Shown: positions 27,699-37,594, counted from the stretch's first letter. The stretch is 64,000 nucleotides of DNA from Streptomyces sp. P3 (GCA_016893485.2 JAFEKX020000001.1:1054001-1118000), one strand, 5' to 3'. Numbers and translations are program-made. The notes: a model not told the origin generated them from the sequence alone.

Positions 27699-28616
27699 AT
27701 GACCATCGCCTCAAGCAGTCCCCCGACCCGTCGGCCGCGGGCCCGTGAAGACGAGGGCGACGGTCGGCTGGCGGCGGTCTTCATCGCCCCGGCCCTGCTG
27801 GGTTTCCTGGTCTTCCTGCTCTGGCCGACCCTGCGGGGCATCTACCTGAGCTTCACCCGCTTCAACCTGCTCACGCCGGCGAAGTGGGTGGGCCTCGACA
27901 ACTACGACCGGATGGTCCACGACCCCATCTTCTGGTCGTCGCTGAAGGTCACCGTCGAGTACGTGATCATCAACATCGGCATCCAGACGGTGGCCGCCCT
28001 CGCCATCGCCGTCCTGCTCCAACGGCTCACCCAGTCCGCCCTGTTGCGCGGGATCGTGCTCACGCCGTACCTGATGTCCAACGTCGTCGCCGGCATCGTC
28101 TGGCTGTGGATCCTCGACACCCAGCTCGGCATCGGCAACGAGATCATCGGCGGCCTCGGCTTCGACCACATCCCCTTCCTCGCCGACAAGACCTGGGCGA
28201 TCCCGACGATCGCCCTCATCAACGTGTGGCGGCACGTCGGCTACACCGCGCTGCTGCTCTTCGCCGGGCTCCAGGCCATCCCGAACGACATGTACGAGGC
28301 GGCGAAGGTGGACGGCGCGAGCGAGTGGCGCATGTTCTGGCGGATCACGATGCCCCTGCTGCGGCCGGTCCTCGCGGTCGTACTGATCATGACGGTGATC
28401 GGTTCGTTCCAGGTGTTCGACACGGTCGCGGTGACCACCGCGGGCGGCCCGGCGAACGCGACGAACGTCCTCCAGTACTACATCTACGGCTCCGCCTTCG
28501 GGCGCTTCCAGTTCGGCTACGCGTCCGCGATGTCCGTGGCGCTGCTGGTCGTCCTGAGCGCGATCACATTCCTCCAGTACCGGCTCACCCGCGCCGGCCA
28601 GACCGACCTCGGCTGA
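27699..28616 (+). CDS. Carbohydrate ABC transporter permease, MalF type
   Basis: 305 residues, unbroken, six membrane segments beginning at about residue 25 (LAAVFIAPALLGFLVFLLWP). The signature FTRFNLLTPAKWVGLDNYDRM follows the first helix, and the ATPase-docking EAA loop is EAAKVDGASEWRMFWRI. It is the first gene of the second sugar import operon, 15 nt before the next permease. The gap to the divergent ROK gene (27529-27698) contains TTGACG at 27626 as a possible -35 box, but I could not find a matching -10 at normal spacing. Confidence 0.93.
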   Translation: MTIASSSPPTRRPRAREDEGDGRLAAVFIAPALLGFLVFLLWPTLRGIYLSFTRFNLLTPAKWVGLDNYDRMVHDPIFWSSLKVTVEYVIINIGIQTVAALAIAVLLQRLTQSALLRGIVLTPYLMSNVVAGIVWLWILDTQLGIGNEIIGGLGFDHIPFLADKTWAIPTIALINVWRHVGYTALLLFAGLQAIPNDMYEAAKVDGASEWRMFWRITMPLLRPVLAVVLIMTVIGSFQVFDTVAVTTAGGPANATNVLQYYIYGSAFGRFQFGYASAMSVALLVVLSAITFLQYRLTRAGQTDLG

Positions 28617-28631
28617 CGGGAAGGAGTCGAC

Positions 28632-29584
28632 ATGGCCACCCTGACCACCACCCCCAACGTGCCCAACACCCCACGACGACCGAGCGGCAGACCGTACGGC
28701 CGCCTCGGCGCCCGCTCTCGGCAGGCAAGGTCGTCGCCTGGATCGTGATGGCCGCGATCATGCTGATCACTCTGCTGCCCTTCTACTGGATCCTGCGCAC
28801 CGCCCTCTCCACCAACACCGGCCTCGCCGCCCACCCCTCGGACCCGCTTCCGGTCGACTTCACGACCGGCGGTTTCGAACGCGCCCTGGGCCTCCAGTCC
28901 ACCAAGGAGGCGATAGCGCAAGGCGGTTCGGGCGGCGGGCTGACCTTCTGGCGCTATCTGCTCAACTCGGTGATCGTCTCGACCCTGATCACCGTCTGCC
29001 AGGTGTTCTTCTCCGCGATGGCCGCCTACGCCTTCGCCCGGCTCCGCTGGCGCGGCCGGGACCGCATGTTCGGGCTGTTCCTGGCCGGGCTGATGGTGCC
29101 GGCGATCTTCACCCTGCTGCCGAACTTCGTCCTCATCAAGCAACTCGGCCTCGTGGACACCCTGTTGGGGATCGCGCTGCCGACGATGTTCATGACGCCG
29201 TTCGCGGTGTTCTTCCTCAAGCAGTTCTTCATGAACATCCCGCGCGAGGTCGAGGAGGCCGCGCTGCTCGACGGCGCCGGCAAGGTCCGCGTCTTCTTCC
29301 GGGTCCTGCTGCCGATGGCCTCGACGCCGATCCTGACCCTGGGCGTGCTGACGTACATCACGTCCTGGAACGACTACTTCTGGCCCCTGATGGTGTCGTA
29401 CAGCGACAGCTCCCGTGTGCTGTCGGTGGCCCTGGCCATCTTCCGGTCGCAGACCCCGCAGACCGGCTACGACTGGTCGGGCCTGATGGCGGCGACCCTG
29501 ATCGCCGCGCTCCCGATGCTCGTGCTGTTCGGTGTCTTCGCGCGCCGCATCGTGAGTTCCATCAGCTTCACCGGAATCAAGTAA
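28632..29584 (+). CDS. Carbohydrate ABC transporter permease, MalG type
   Basis: About 317 residues. AAGGAG lies 6 nt before the ATG. The hydrophobic core begins at VVAWIVMAAIMLITLLPFYW. The loop after the first helix holds an insert (HPSDPLPVDFTTGGFERALG), and the EAA loop reads EEAALLDGAGKVRVFFRV, followed by SWNDYFWPLM. An indel near 28672 (VPNTPTTTERQTVRPPRRPL, one C missing) separates the first 15 residues. It is the partner of the preceding MalF-type permease and is followed 10 nt later by the binding protein. No ATPase gene is present, as in the first locus. Confidence 0.9.
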
Positions 29585-29594
29585 GGGGACGGGC

Positions 29595-30938
29595 ATGCGT
29601 ATTCGTACGGTCGCGGCACTGACCGGGGCACTCGCGCTGTCCCTGACCGCGGGCTGCGCCAACGGCGACTCCGTGGGGTCGGGGTCCGACACGGTGACGT
29701 ACTGGCTGTGGGACTCCAACCAGCTCCCCGCCTACCAGGCCTGCGCGAAGGGCTTCGAGCAGGAGAACCCCGGACTCAAGGTGAAGATCACGCAGTTGGG
29801 CTGGGCCGACTACTGGACCAAGCTCACCGCGAGCTTCATCGCGGGCACCCAGCCGGACGTGTTCACCGACCACATCCAGAAGTTCGGCCAGTTCGCCGAC
29901 CTGAAGGTGCTCCAGCCGCTCGACGACCTCGGCATCGACGCGGCCAACTACCAGCCGGGACTGGCCGCCAACTGGGTGGGCCAGGACGGCCATCGCTACG
30001 GCGCCCCGAAGGACTGGGACACGGTCGCCCTCTTCTACAACCAGAAGATGGTCACGTCGGCCGGGCTCACCGCGGACCAGCTCAACACCCTGTCCTGGAA
30101 CCCGACCGACGGCGGCACCTTCGAGAAGGCCATCGCCCATCTCACCGTCGACCGGAACGGCAAGCGCGGCGACGAACCGGGCTTCGACAAGAACCACGTC
30201 AGGACCTACGGCCTCGCCAGCGGCGGCGCCGGTGACGCGGACGGCCAGACGACCTGGAGCCCGTTCACCGGCTCGGCGGGCTGGAACTACACGGACAAGA
30301 CGCGCTGGGGCACCAAGTACCAGTACGACAGCAAGACCTTCCAGTCCGTGGTCAAGTGGTACTTCGGGCTGGCGAAGAAGGGCTATCTCGCGCCGTACAC
30401 GGACTACAGCGACGGCGCCAACCCGGCCAACGCGCAGGTCGCGGCGGGCAAGGCGGCCACCTCCTTCGACGGAGCGTGGATGATCTCCACGTACGCCGCG
30501 GCCAAGGGCATCAAGGTCGGCACGGCGTACACGCCGACCGGTCCGAGCGGTGAGCGGGCGACCATGATGAACGGTCTCGCCGACTCCATCACCAAGGACG
30601 CGCACAACAAACCGGGCGCGGAGAAATGGGTCAAGTATCTCTCCTCCGACGACTGCCAGAAAACGGTCGGCAGCTACGGAATCGTGTTCCCCGCGACCCC
30701 TGACGGCACGAACACCGCCGTCGCCGCCTACAAGAAGAAGGGCATCGACGTCACGGCGTTCACCAAGCCGGTGGCCGACAAGAAGGACTTCACCACCTTC
30801 TCCTACCCGATCACCAACTACGCGGCGGACGTGTACGCGTTGATGCACCCCGCCATGCAGGACGTCTACGCCAATGACGCACCCGTCGGCGGCCTGGACA
30901 AGACCAACAAGCAGATCAACTTCATCCTCGGTCAGTGA
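29595..30938 (+). CDS. Extracellular solute-binding lipoprotein, sugar ABC importer (family 1)
   Basis: 447 residues, unbroken. The signal (IRTVAALTGALALSLTAGC) ends in the lipobox LTAGC, and mature binding-protein motifs follow: VTYWLWDSNQLPAYQAC, GTQPDVFTDHIQKFGQF, YGAPKDWDTVALFYNQKMV and FDGAWMISTYAAAKGIKV. It is placed after the permeases, the reverse of the usual binding protein-permease-permease order. It is followed by the Gfo/Idh/MocA gene after 57 nt. The ligand is unknown. The aromatic-rich mature protein suits an oligosaccharide or monosaccharide derivative. Confidence 0.93.
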   Translation: MRIRTVAALTGALALSLTAGCANGDSVGSGSDTVTYWLWDSNQLPAYQACAKGFEQENPGLKVKITQLGWADYWTKLTASFIAGTQPDVFTDHIQKFGQFADLKVLQPLDDLGIDAANYQPGLAANWVGQDGHRYGAPKDWDTVALFYNQKMVTSAGLTADQLNTLSWNPTDGGTFEKAIAHLTVDRNGKRGDEPGFDKNHVRTYGLASGGAGDADGQTTWSPFTGSAGWNYTDKTRWGTKYQYDSKTFQSVVKWYFGLAKKGYLAPYTDYSDGANPANAQVAAGKAATSFDGAWMISTYAAAKGIKVGTAYTPTGPSGERATMMNGLADSITKDAHNKPGAEKWVKYLSSDDCQKTVGSYGIVFPATPDGTNTAVAAYKKKGIDVTAFTKPVADKKDFTTFSYPITNYAADVYALMHPAMQDVYANDAPVGGLDKTNKQINFILGQ

Positions 30939-30995
30939 CCCTCCGGTCGGTGACCGCTCGGTCCGTCACACCCCGTCAGAGAAGGACACGCACCT

Positions 30996-32195
30996 ATGAC
31001 GTTCTCCCTCGGCATCGTCGGAGCAGGCCAGTTCTCCGGCCAGTTCGCCCGACTGTTCCAGGCCCATCCCGGCGTGAGCGAGGTCTATGTGACCGACCTC
31101 CTGCCGGAGCGCGCGGAGCAACTCGCCGCCGAACAAGGGCTGGCGGGCACCTTCCCCTCGTACGAGGCGATGCTGGAGTCGAAGGCCGTCGACGCCGTCG
31201 CGATCTTCACCCAGCGCTGGACCCACGGCCCCCTGGTCCTCCAGGGACTCGGCGCAGGCAAGCACGTGTACTCCGCGGTGCCCATGGCGATCAGCACGGA
31301 GGAGATCGCGGCGATCATCGACGCGGTCCGGGCCACCGGACTGACGTACATGATGGGCGAGACCAGCCAGTACAACCCGGCGACCGTGCACGCCCGCAAC
31401 CAGATCGCGGAGGGCGCCTTCGGGCGGATCTTCTACGCCGAGGGCGACTACGTCCACGACATGGATCTGGGGTTCTACGAGGCGTACCAGTACAGCGGCG
31501 GCGACAACTGGAAGGCCACCGCCAGCTATCCGCCGCTGCTCTACCCGACGCACTCGGTGGGCGGGGTGCTCGGCGCGTGGCAGACGCACGCGGTGAGCGT
31601 GTCCGCGATCGGTGTGGTCGACCAGCGCGGGGACGGCGTCTTCGACAAGGACGTCAGCCAGTTCGGCAACGACTTCTCGAACGCGACCGCGCTCTTCGAG
31701 GTCGCGGGCGGCGGTTCGTTCCGTACGAACGAGTTCCGGCGGGTGGGCTATCCCTCGCAGATCCGGGAGTCGCGTTTCCGGTTCTTCGGCACGGACGCGA
31801 GCATGGAGCAGCTCGCGACGGTGGCGTTCTGGCAGGACAAGAAGGGGGTGCAGGACATCAGCGAGCTGCTGGAGCCCAAGCCCACCATGTCTCCTGACGA
31901 TCCGTCACTTCAGCACATCGCGCCGGACCTCCGGGCCGCCTTCACCTCGGGCTCGGCGCCGGTGCACGACCGGTCGCGGCTGCCGCGGGAGTTCGACAAC
32001 CTGCACAACGGCCACGAGGGAAGCCACCACTTCCTGGCGGACGACTTCGTGACGGCGGTCAACTCCCGCACCCTGCCGTCCGTGAACGCGTGGGTCGCGG
32101 CCCGCTACACCCTGCCGGGCATCATCGCGCACGACTCGGCGCGGCAGGGCGGAGCGAGGCTGGAGATCCCGGACTTCGGGGACGCGCCCGCGTAA
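30996..32195 (+). CDS. Gfo/Idh/MocA family NAD(P)-dependent sugar dehydrogenase
   Basis: 399 residues, unbroken. The N-terminal Rossmann fold starts at once: SLGIVGAGQFSGQFARLFQ with G-x-G-x-x-G, then EVYVTDLLPERAEQLA. The conserved Lys of the family lies in GAGKHVYSAVPMAISTEEIA (EKP-like region, here SAVP). The C-terminal substrate domain has YAEGDYVHDMDLGFYEAYQY and LLYPTHSVGGVLGAWQTH, whose His and Tyr residues probably bind sugar. It is the last gene of the sugar import operon and probably oxidises the imported sugar or an inositol-like derivative. The exact substrate is not visible. Confidence 0.9.
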   Translation: MTFSLGIVGAGQFSGQFARLFQAHPGVSEVYVTDLLPERAEQLAAEQGLAGTFPSYEAMLESKAVDAVAIFTQRWTHGPLVLQGLGAGKHVYSAVPMAISTEEIAAIIDAVRATGLTYMMGETSQYNPATVHARNQIAEGAFGRIFYAEGDYVHDMDLGFYEAYQYSGGDNWKATASYPPLLYPTHSVGGVLGAWQTHAVSVSAIGVVDQRGDGVFDKDVSQFGNDFSNATALFEVAGGGSFRTNEFRRVGYPSQIRESRFRFFGTDASMEQLATVAFWQDKKGVQDISELLEPKPTMSPDDPSLQHIAPDLRAAFTSGSAPVHDRSRLPREFDNLHNGHEGSHHFLADDFVTAVNSRTLPSVNAWVAARYTLPGIIAHDSARQGGARLEIPDFGDAPA

Positions 32196-32207
32196 CGGCG
32201 TTGCCGA

Positions 32208-32244
32208 GCAAGCCGGGTGACTGTCTGTCAGGTGCCCGGCTTGC
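32208..32244. terminator. Terminator hairpin between the convergent dehydrogenase and L,D-transpeptidase genes
   Basis: GCAAGCCGGG (32208-32217) pairs perfectly with CCCGGCTTGC (32235-32244); the 17-nt loop can fold a little further (TGAC...GTCA). The right arm includes the last codons of the L,D-transpeptidase gene. The position between two convergent genes fits a bidirectional terminator. Confidence 0.65.
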
Positions 32245-32926
32245 GGCCGTACACGAAGACGTCGTCGCCGTTCTTCAGCAGCGACCAGTACTTCTTGGCG
32301 GTGGCCGGGGTCATGTTGACGCAGCCGTGCGAGCCCGGCGGGTTCCACATGCTGAGGTTGACGGAGTGGAAGGCCTGGCCGCCGTCGAAGAACTGGCTGT
32401 AGGGCATCGGCACGTCGTAGATGTTCGAGACGTGGTCGATGTCCCGCCAGTAGATCTTCTTCAGACCGGTGCGGGTCTCGTAGCCGTTGCGGCCGGTGCG
32501 GACCGGGACCGGGCCGTAGACCAGGCGGCTGCCGTCCTGGATCCAGCTGATCTGGAGCGTGAGGTTGACGCAGGCGATGCGGCCCTTGTTGGTCGGGCAC
32601 TTGCCGGCCGCGTTGGGCTTGGTGCCCACGGCCTTCTGCTTGTTCATGAGGTCCATCACGCCCCAGGTGACGGAGCCCGCGTAGCCGATGTTCGGCGTGA
32701 TGCCGTGCTTGGTCTGGAAGGCCTTGATGGCCTTGCAGTCGGCGGCGGACTGCTTCCCGTCGACCGGCCGGCCGAGGAACTTCTCGACCTGCTTCTGGTA
32801 CGGCCCCTTCTGCGTCGTACAGTTCGACGCCGCCTGCGCCGGAGCGCTGCCCAGCGCGAGCGTCAGCGGCGCCACCAGCCCGGTGACACCGAGCGCTATG
32901 GCACCTCGTCTGCGTATGTCCCTCAT
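32228..32926 (-). CDS. L,D-transpeptidase with N-terminal peptidoglycan-binding domain
   Basis: 232 residues, exported (GAIALGVTGLVAPLTLALGS then AQA). The peptidoglycan-binding region covers about residues 45-105 (YQKQVEKFLGRPVDGKQSAA, KAFQTKHGITPNIGYAG). The YkuD catalytic domain ends with FHSVNLSMWNPPGSHGCVNM, where the Cys in S-H-G-C-V-N is the nucleophile and the preceding His its partner. It forms 3-3 cross-links in peptidoglycan or attaches proteins to it (family knowledge). The ATG at 32926 follows GGAGGG. A 20-bp unit is tandemly repeated in the upstream leader. Confidence 0.92.
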   Translation of the reverse strand: MRDIRRRGAIALGVTGLVAPLTLALGSAPAQAASNCTTQKGPYQKQVEKFLGRPVDGKQSAADCKAIKAFQTKHGITPNIGYAGSVTWGVMDLMNKQKAVGTKPNAAGKCPTNKGRIACVNLTLQISWIQDGSRLVYGPVPVRTGRNGYETRTGLKKIYWRDIDHVSNIYDVPMPYSQFFDGGQAFHSVNLSMWNPPGSHGCVNMTPATAKKYWSLLKNGDDVFVYGRKPGT

Positions 32927-32940
32927 GTCGGACCCTCCCC

Positions 32941-32980
32941 TCAGCCTGTACTGCGATCCCTCAGCCTGTACTGCGATCTC
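32941..32980. repeat. Tandem 20-bp direct repeat in the L,D-transpeptidase leader
   Basis: TCAGCCTGTACTGCGATCCC (32941-32960) is followed at once by TCAGCCTGTACTGCGATCTC (32961-32980); 19 of 20 bases agree. The pair sits 15-54 nt upstream of the start codon, between the ribosome-binding site and the presumed promoter. The rest of the gap to the next gene (32981-33279) shows no gene I can support. Confidence 0.85.
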
Positions 32981-33279
32981 TGCCACCTAGACCGGCGCAC
33001 GGGCCGCGAGGTTGTGGCCCGGGCCGGACCGCGACGAAACGGTGACATTCTCCGCCGCTCGGCCGTCCCGACGGAAGACGGCCTCGGTAAGCGGACGGCG
33101 GGTTTCCGAGTGGCCCGCACCGGTTAGGCGTGATCAATCAGCATTCCGCGGACCGCACGGCGCGCGAAGCGGAACCCCGACGACACGCACAGGTGCACAT
33201 GAGGCCAAACAGACGGGATCCCGCACGCCAGGGCGATCCACGACGCGGACTCGGCTCGGGGAACGCACGCACCGAACGG

Positions 33280-34764
33280 ATGGTGCGCACGCTGCTGCGG
33301 CGGCGCAAGAAGTCCCTGGGCCCGGACGACGTCAAGGTGGCCGACCGGCCGGCCGTGCGGCGCGCGGTGTCGGCCGCGGCGCTCGGCAACACGATGGAGT
33401 GGTTCGACTTCGGCGTCTACGCCTATGTCGCCTCGACCCTCGGCAAGGTCTTCTTCCCGTCCAGCTCACCGGGTTCCCAGGTCATCTCGACGTTCGCGAC
33501 CTTCGCGGCGGCCTTCCTGGTCCGGCCGCTCGGCGGACTCGTCTTCGGGCCGCTCGGCGACCGGGTGGGACGGCAGAAGGTCCTCGCCGTCACCATGATC
33601 ATGATGGCGATCAGCACCTTCGCGGTGGGCTTCCTGCCGGGCTACGACTCGATCGGCGTGGCCGCGCCGCTGCTGCTCCTGCTCTGCCGCCTGGTGCAGG
33701 GCTTCTCGACCGGCGGCGAGTACGCCGGTGCCACCACCTACATCGCGGAGTACTCACCGGACCGGATGCGCGGCTTCCTCGGCAGCTGGCTCGACTTCGG
33801 CACCTTCATCGGCTACTCCCTCGGCTCCGGCCTGGTCACCGTGCTGACCGCCGCCCTGTCCGAGGACCAGATGGTCCACTGGGGCTGGCGCATCCCGTTC
33901 TACGTCGCGGGACCGCTCGGGCTGATCGGCCTCTACATGCGGCTCCGGCTGGAGGAGACGCCCGCGTTCCAGGAGGTCGAGGAGAAGCGGGGCGAGGAGG
34001 CCCGGATGTCCGGCAGGGGCCGCTTCAAGGAACTGTTCACCGACCACTGGCAGGCCATGCTGGTCTGCGTCGGCCTGGTCCTGCTCTACAACGTCACCAA
34101 CTACATGGTGACCTCGTACCTCCCGACCTACATGAGCTCCACCCTCGGCCAGTCCGAACTCACCGCACAGCTCCTCGTGTTGGGCACGATGGTGCTCGTC
34201 GTCCTGACCATCACCGTCGTCGGCCGCTCCTCCGACCGCTACGGCCGTCGGCCGTTGTTCCTGTGGGGCGGCGGGGCCATGGTGGTCTTCTCGATCCCCG
34301 TCTTCCAGCTCATCCGCCAGGGCGGCATCGTGCTGCCCGCGATCGGCTGCGCGATCCTCGGCCTGTTCCTGGTCTGCTTCGCCGGCACGAGCGCCGCGAC
34401 CCTCCCCGCGCTCTTCCCGACCCATCTCCGCTATGGCGGCCTGTCCCTGGCCTACAACTTCTCGGTCTCCCTGTTCGGCGGCACGACCCCGCTGATCGCC
34501 TCCGCGCTGGTCGACGTCACGGGCAACGAACTCGTCCCCGCCTACTACCTCATGGTCACCGGCGTGATTGGGGTGATCGCCGCCCTGTTCCTGCGCGAGA
34601 CCGCGCGCAAGCCGCTGCGGGGCTCGTCGGCGATGGCCGCGTCCGAGCGGGAGGCGCGGGAGATGGTCGCGCACAGCCGCACCCGTGCGGGCCGCCGGGC
34701 CCGCGACACCTGGCTCCGGCTGCGCCAGGGCCACCTCCCGCACCGCTCCCGGCACGACGACTGA
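33280..34764 (+). CDS. MFS transporter, metabolite:H+ symporter (MHS/ProP-like) type
   Basis: 494 residues, unbroken, twelve hydrophobic segments. MHS hallmarks are strong: NTMEWFDFGVYAYVAS in helix 1, GPLGDRVGRQKVLAVTMI (motif A after helix 2), LVQGFSTGGEYAGATTYIAE in helix 4 and a central-loop motif RLEETPAFQEVEE. The family imports osmolytes, sugar acids or dicarboxylates with protons. An N-terminal basic stretch (MVRTLLRRRKKSLGPDD) precedes the first helix. In-frame starts also exist at 33130 and 33199; none has a good ribosome-binding site, so the start is provisional. It is transcribed on its own between convergent and divergent neighbours. Confidence 0.88.
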   Translation: MVRTLLRRRKKSLGPDDVKVADRPAVRRAVSAAALGNTMEWFDFGVYAYVASTLGKVFFPSSSPGSQVISTFATFAAAFLVRPLGGLVFGPLGDRVGRQKVLAVTMIMMAISTFAVGFLPGYDSIGVAAPLLLLLCRLVQGFSTGGEYAGATTYIAEYSPDRMRGFLGSWLDFGTFIGYSLGSGLVTVLTAALSEDQMVHWGWRIPFYVAGPLGLIGLYMRLRLEETPAFQEVEEKRGEEARMSGRGRFKELFTDHWQAMLVCVGLVLLYNVTNYMVTSYLPTYMSSTLGQSELTAQLLVLGTMVLVVLTITVVGRSSDRYGRRPLFLWGGGAMVVFSIPVFQLIRQGGIVLPAIGCAILGLFLVCFAGTSAATLPALFPTHLRYGGLSLAYNFSVSLFGGTTPLIASALVDVTGNELVPAYYLMVTGVIGVIAALFLRETARKPLRGSSAMAASEREAREMVAHSRTRAGRRARDTWLRLRQGHLPHRSRHDD

Positions 34765-34842
34765 CACCGTCCCCCTCGTTCAGTCCAGTTCCGCCGAAGT
34801 GGCCCGATACCCGGTCGGCGGCCTCCGCCTACGCTGCCGACC

Positions 34843-36241
34843 ATGCACCGCACCCTCGCCGACGACCTCGCCCGGCTCCCCGACCTCCTCCAGTCCGCCC
34901 GTGACCTCGCCGCCCGCGAGCTGGCCGGGGTCGCCGAGCGCCCGGTCGTCCGGCTCGACGAGGCGCCCGACCGGGAACCGCTGCCGGCCGAGGGCGCGGG
35001 CGGCGAGGCGGCGCTCACCCGGTTCCAGGAACGGTGGGCTCCCGGCCTCTCCGGCTCGACGGGCCCGCGCTACCTCGGCTTCGTGACCGGCGGCGCGACC
35101 CCCGCGTCGGTCACCGGGGACTGGCTGACCAGCGCCTACGACCAGAACGTGTCCGGCGCCGCGGGGTCCTGGGCGGCGGCCCTGGAGCGGGAGACGGTCG
35201 ACTGGCTGCGTGAGCTGTTCGGGCTCGGGGAGGCGCACTCGGGGGCCTTCGTGACCGGCGCGACCGTGTCCAACACGGTGGGCCTCGCCGTCGCCCGCGA
35301 GTGGCTCGGCGAACGCCTGGGCGTCGACGTGTCGCGGGACGGGGCCGCCGCGCTCGGCCCGGTCGACGTGCTCTCCGGCAGCCCCCACTCCAGCGTCACC
35401 AAGGCACTCTCCGTGCTGGGCATCGGCCGGAACCGGCTGCGTCACGTGCCCGTGCTCGGCGGGAACCGTGAGGCCGTCGACGTGGCCCGACTGGACGCCG
35501 CCCTGGCCGAGTTGAAGGGCCGCCCGGCGATCGTCGTCGCGAACGCGGGCACCGTGAACACCGTCGACTTCGACGACCTGCGGGCGATCGCCGCGCTCAA
35601 GGAACGGCACGACTTCTGGCTGCACGTGGACGCCGCGTTCGGCGGCTTCGCCGCGCTCTCCCCGCCTACGCCCATCTCGTCGACGGACTCGACGCGGCCG
35701 ACTCGGTCTGCGTCGACCTCCACAAGTGGCTCAACGTGCCCTACGACGCGGCCGTGCAGTTCACCCGCCGCCGCGACCTCCAGGTCAGGGTGTTCCACAA
35801 CGCGTCCCCGTACCTGGGCCCGCCGACCGGCGACCCGGACTTCCTCCACCTCACGCCCGAGAACTCCCGGCGCCTGCGCGCCCTCCCCGCCTGGTTCTCC
35901 CTCATGGCCTACGGCCGCGCCGGGCACCGCGAGATCGTCGAGCGCAACGTGGCCCTCGCGCACCGGCTCGGCGAGGGCATCGCCGCCCTCCCGGGGCTGC
36001 GGCTGTCGGCGCCGGTCCGGCTGAACGTCGTCTGCTTCACGCTCGCCGAGGACCCCACGCAGGAGCGGGTGGCCGCCGTGGCGGAGGCGGTCGCGGCCAC
36101 CGGCGAGGCGTTCCTGACCCCACGGTCCACGACGGGACACCGGCGCTGCGGGCCGCGTTCAGCAACTGGCGTACGGACGAGACCGATACGGACCGGGTGC
36201 TGACGGCACTCGCCTCACTGCCTCTCGGCCCGGCGCTCTGA
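34843..36241 (+). CDS. PLP-dependent group II amino acid decarboxylase-like protein
   Basis: About 466 residues. The fold-type I pattern is clear: [20 protein letters not shown] (cofactor phosphate region), [35 protein letters not shown] (the Asp that pairs with the pyridine N, next to a helix) and [19 protein letters not shown] (the Lys forming the Schiff base). The C-terminal domain has [19 protein letters not shown]. The reaction is decarboxylation or a related step on an aromatic or acidic amino acid (family knowledge). Indels near 35660 ([18 protein letters not shown]) and 36120 ([17 protein letters not shown]) split it in three. The end overlaps the convergent SDR gene by 27 bases. Confidence 0.85.
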
Positions 36242-37016
36242 AAGGGACTGGCGGAAAGCGGAGTTGACCGCGGTGAGCCCGCCGTCGACGGCGAGGGTCG
36301 TGCCGGTGATCCAGGACGCGTCCCGTGAGGCGAGGAACGCGACGGCGGCGGCGACGTCCTCGGGCTCGCCGACCCGGCCGAGCGGGAACAGCCCCTGACC
36401 GCGTCGAGTTCGGCGTCCCGGCCCTCCCACGCGGAGGTCCGTACCGTGCCCGGCATCACCAGATTGACCCGCACTCCCCGGGGCCGGCGTGCCCGGCGAG
36501 GGTGCGGGTCAGCGAGGCGAGTCCGGCCTTGGCCGCGCTGTAGGCGTGGTTGCCGAAGTCCTGACCGCCGTTCACGGAACCGATGTTGACGACCGCCCCG
36601 CGCCCCGAGGCGACGAGGTGCGGAAGGGCGGCCCGGCAGCAGCGGTACGGACCCGTGAGCGTGATGTCGAGGTCACTGGCCCACTCGTCGTCCGGCTCGT
36701 CCTCGAAGAGCGGGTGGTCGGGCGTGCAGTGCGCGGCACTGTTGACCAGGACGTCCAGCGCCCCGAACGACTCGACGGCCCGCGCGACCGCCCGCTCCAC
36801 CGACTCCTGACTCCCCACGTCACAGCCGAACGCCTCGGTCGCGAGCCCGAGTTCACGCAGCCCAGCCGCCGTCTTCTCCGCCTCGGGCAGATCGACGTCG
36901 GTCACCAGGACCCGCGCGCCCTCCTCCGCGAGCCGCCGGGAGACGGCCGCGCCGATGCCGCGGGCCGCGCCGGTGACGAGAACTCCGTACCCCTCGAAGC
37001 GCGTCGTGTCAGTCAT
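36215..37016 (-). CDS. Short-chain dehydrogenase/reductase
   Basis: About 267 residues. The cofactor motif is [20 protein letters not shown] (T-G-x3-G-x-G), with [11 protein letters not shown] suggesting NAD preference. The N-N-A-G-like motif is VNSAAHCTP. The catalytic set is [10 protein letters not shown] (Ser) and [19 protein letters not shown] (Tyr-x3-Lys). The C-terminal [13 protein letters not shown] is typical. Indels near 36480 ([17 protein letters not shown]) and 36400 ([18 protein letters not shown]) divide it in three frames. The substrate is unknown. The start at 37016 faces the membrane-anchored hypothetical gene. Confidence 0.88.
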
Positions 37017-37066
37017 GCACCCGAACGTACTGCCGGAACGATCAACTCGGCAGATACCGTGCGGAC

Positions 37067-37594
37067 ATGAACGCGTTCATCCAGCAACTCCCGGCGCTGA
37101 TCGGTGTCGTGATCGGCGCCCTCGGTTCGTACGTGGCGATCGTGCGGGGCGATCAGGCGAGGTTCCGCCGTGAGCGGGACGCCCGTTGGGAGGAGCGGCG
37201 GCTGGAGGTGTACGCCGAGTACGCCCGGTCGCTGAAGAAGTCGGTGACCCTGACCTACCGGGTCGCCTCCCATTTCGGCAACGACCCGCATCCGCACCCG
37301 CTGTCCCCGGCCGAGGCGGAACCGCTGCTGGCCGAGGCGACCGTGGACCGGGACCCGCCCGGTGAGGCGCTGCTCCTGCTGGGGAGCACGGAGGTGGTGG
37401 ACAAGGCCCGGGCGTGGGTCGGCGCGGTGATGGCGATGGAGCGGTTCATGCGCGCGGAGACCCACGACCCGGAGGCCTGGCGGGAGTTGATGGAGCGTCA
37501 GCGTGCCCGGCGCGAGGGCTACTACGCGGCCGTGCGGGACGATCTGGCGCTGCCGCCGGGCCACTCGGGGCGCTGGCCGGTGACCCAGATCTGA
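37067..37594 (+). CDS. Hypothetical protein with N-terminal membrane anchor (175 aa)
   Basis: The family is not recognised. One hydrophobic segment starts at residue 8 (LPALIGVVIGALGSYVAIV), followed by a long charged helical region with coiled-coil character (RFRRERDARWEERRLEVYAE, YARSLKKSVTLTYRVA) and further helices (KARAWVGAVMAMERFMRA, WRELMERQRARREGYYAAV). It would be anchored in the membrane with a cytoplasmic helical domain. Divergent from the SDR gene, with a 50-nt gap. Codon use is normal for the genome. Confidence 0.7.
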   Translation: MNAFIQQLPALIGVVIGALGSYVAIVRGDQARFRRERDARWEERRLEVYAEYARSLKKSVTLTYRVASHFGNDPHPHPLSPAEAEPLLAEATVDRDPPGEALLLLGSTEVVDKARAWVGAVMAMERFMRAETHDPEAWRELMERQRARREGYYAAVRDDLALPPGHSGRWPVTQI

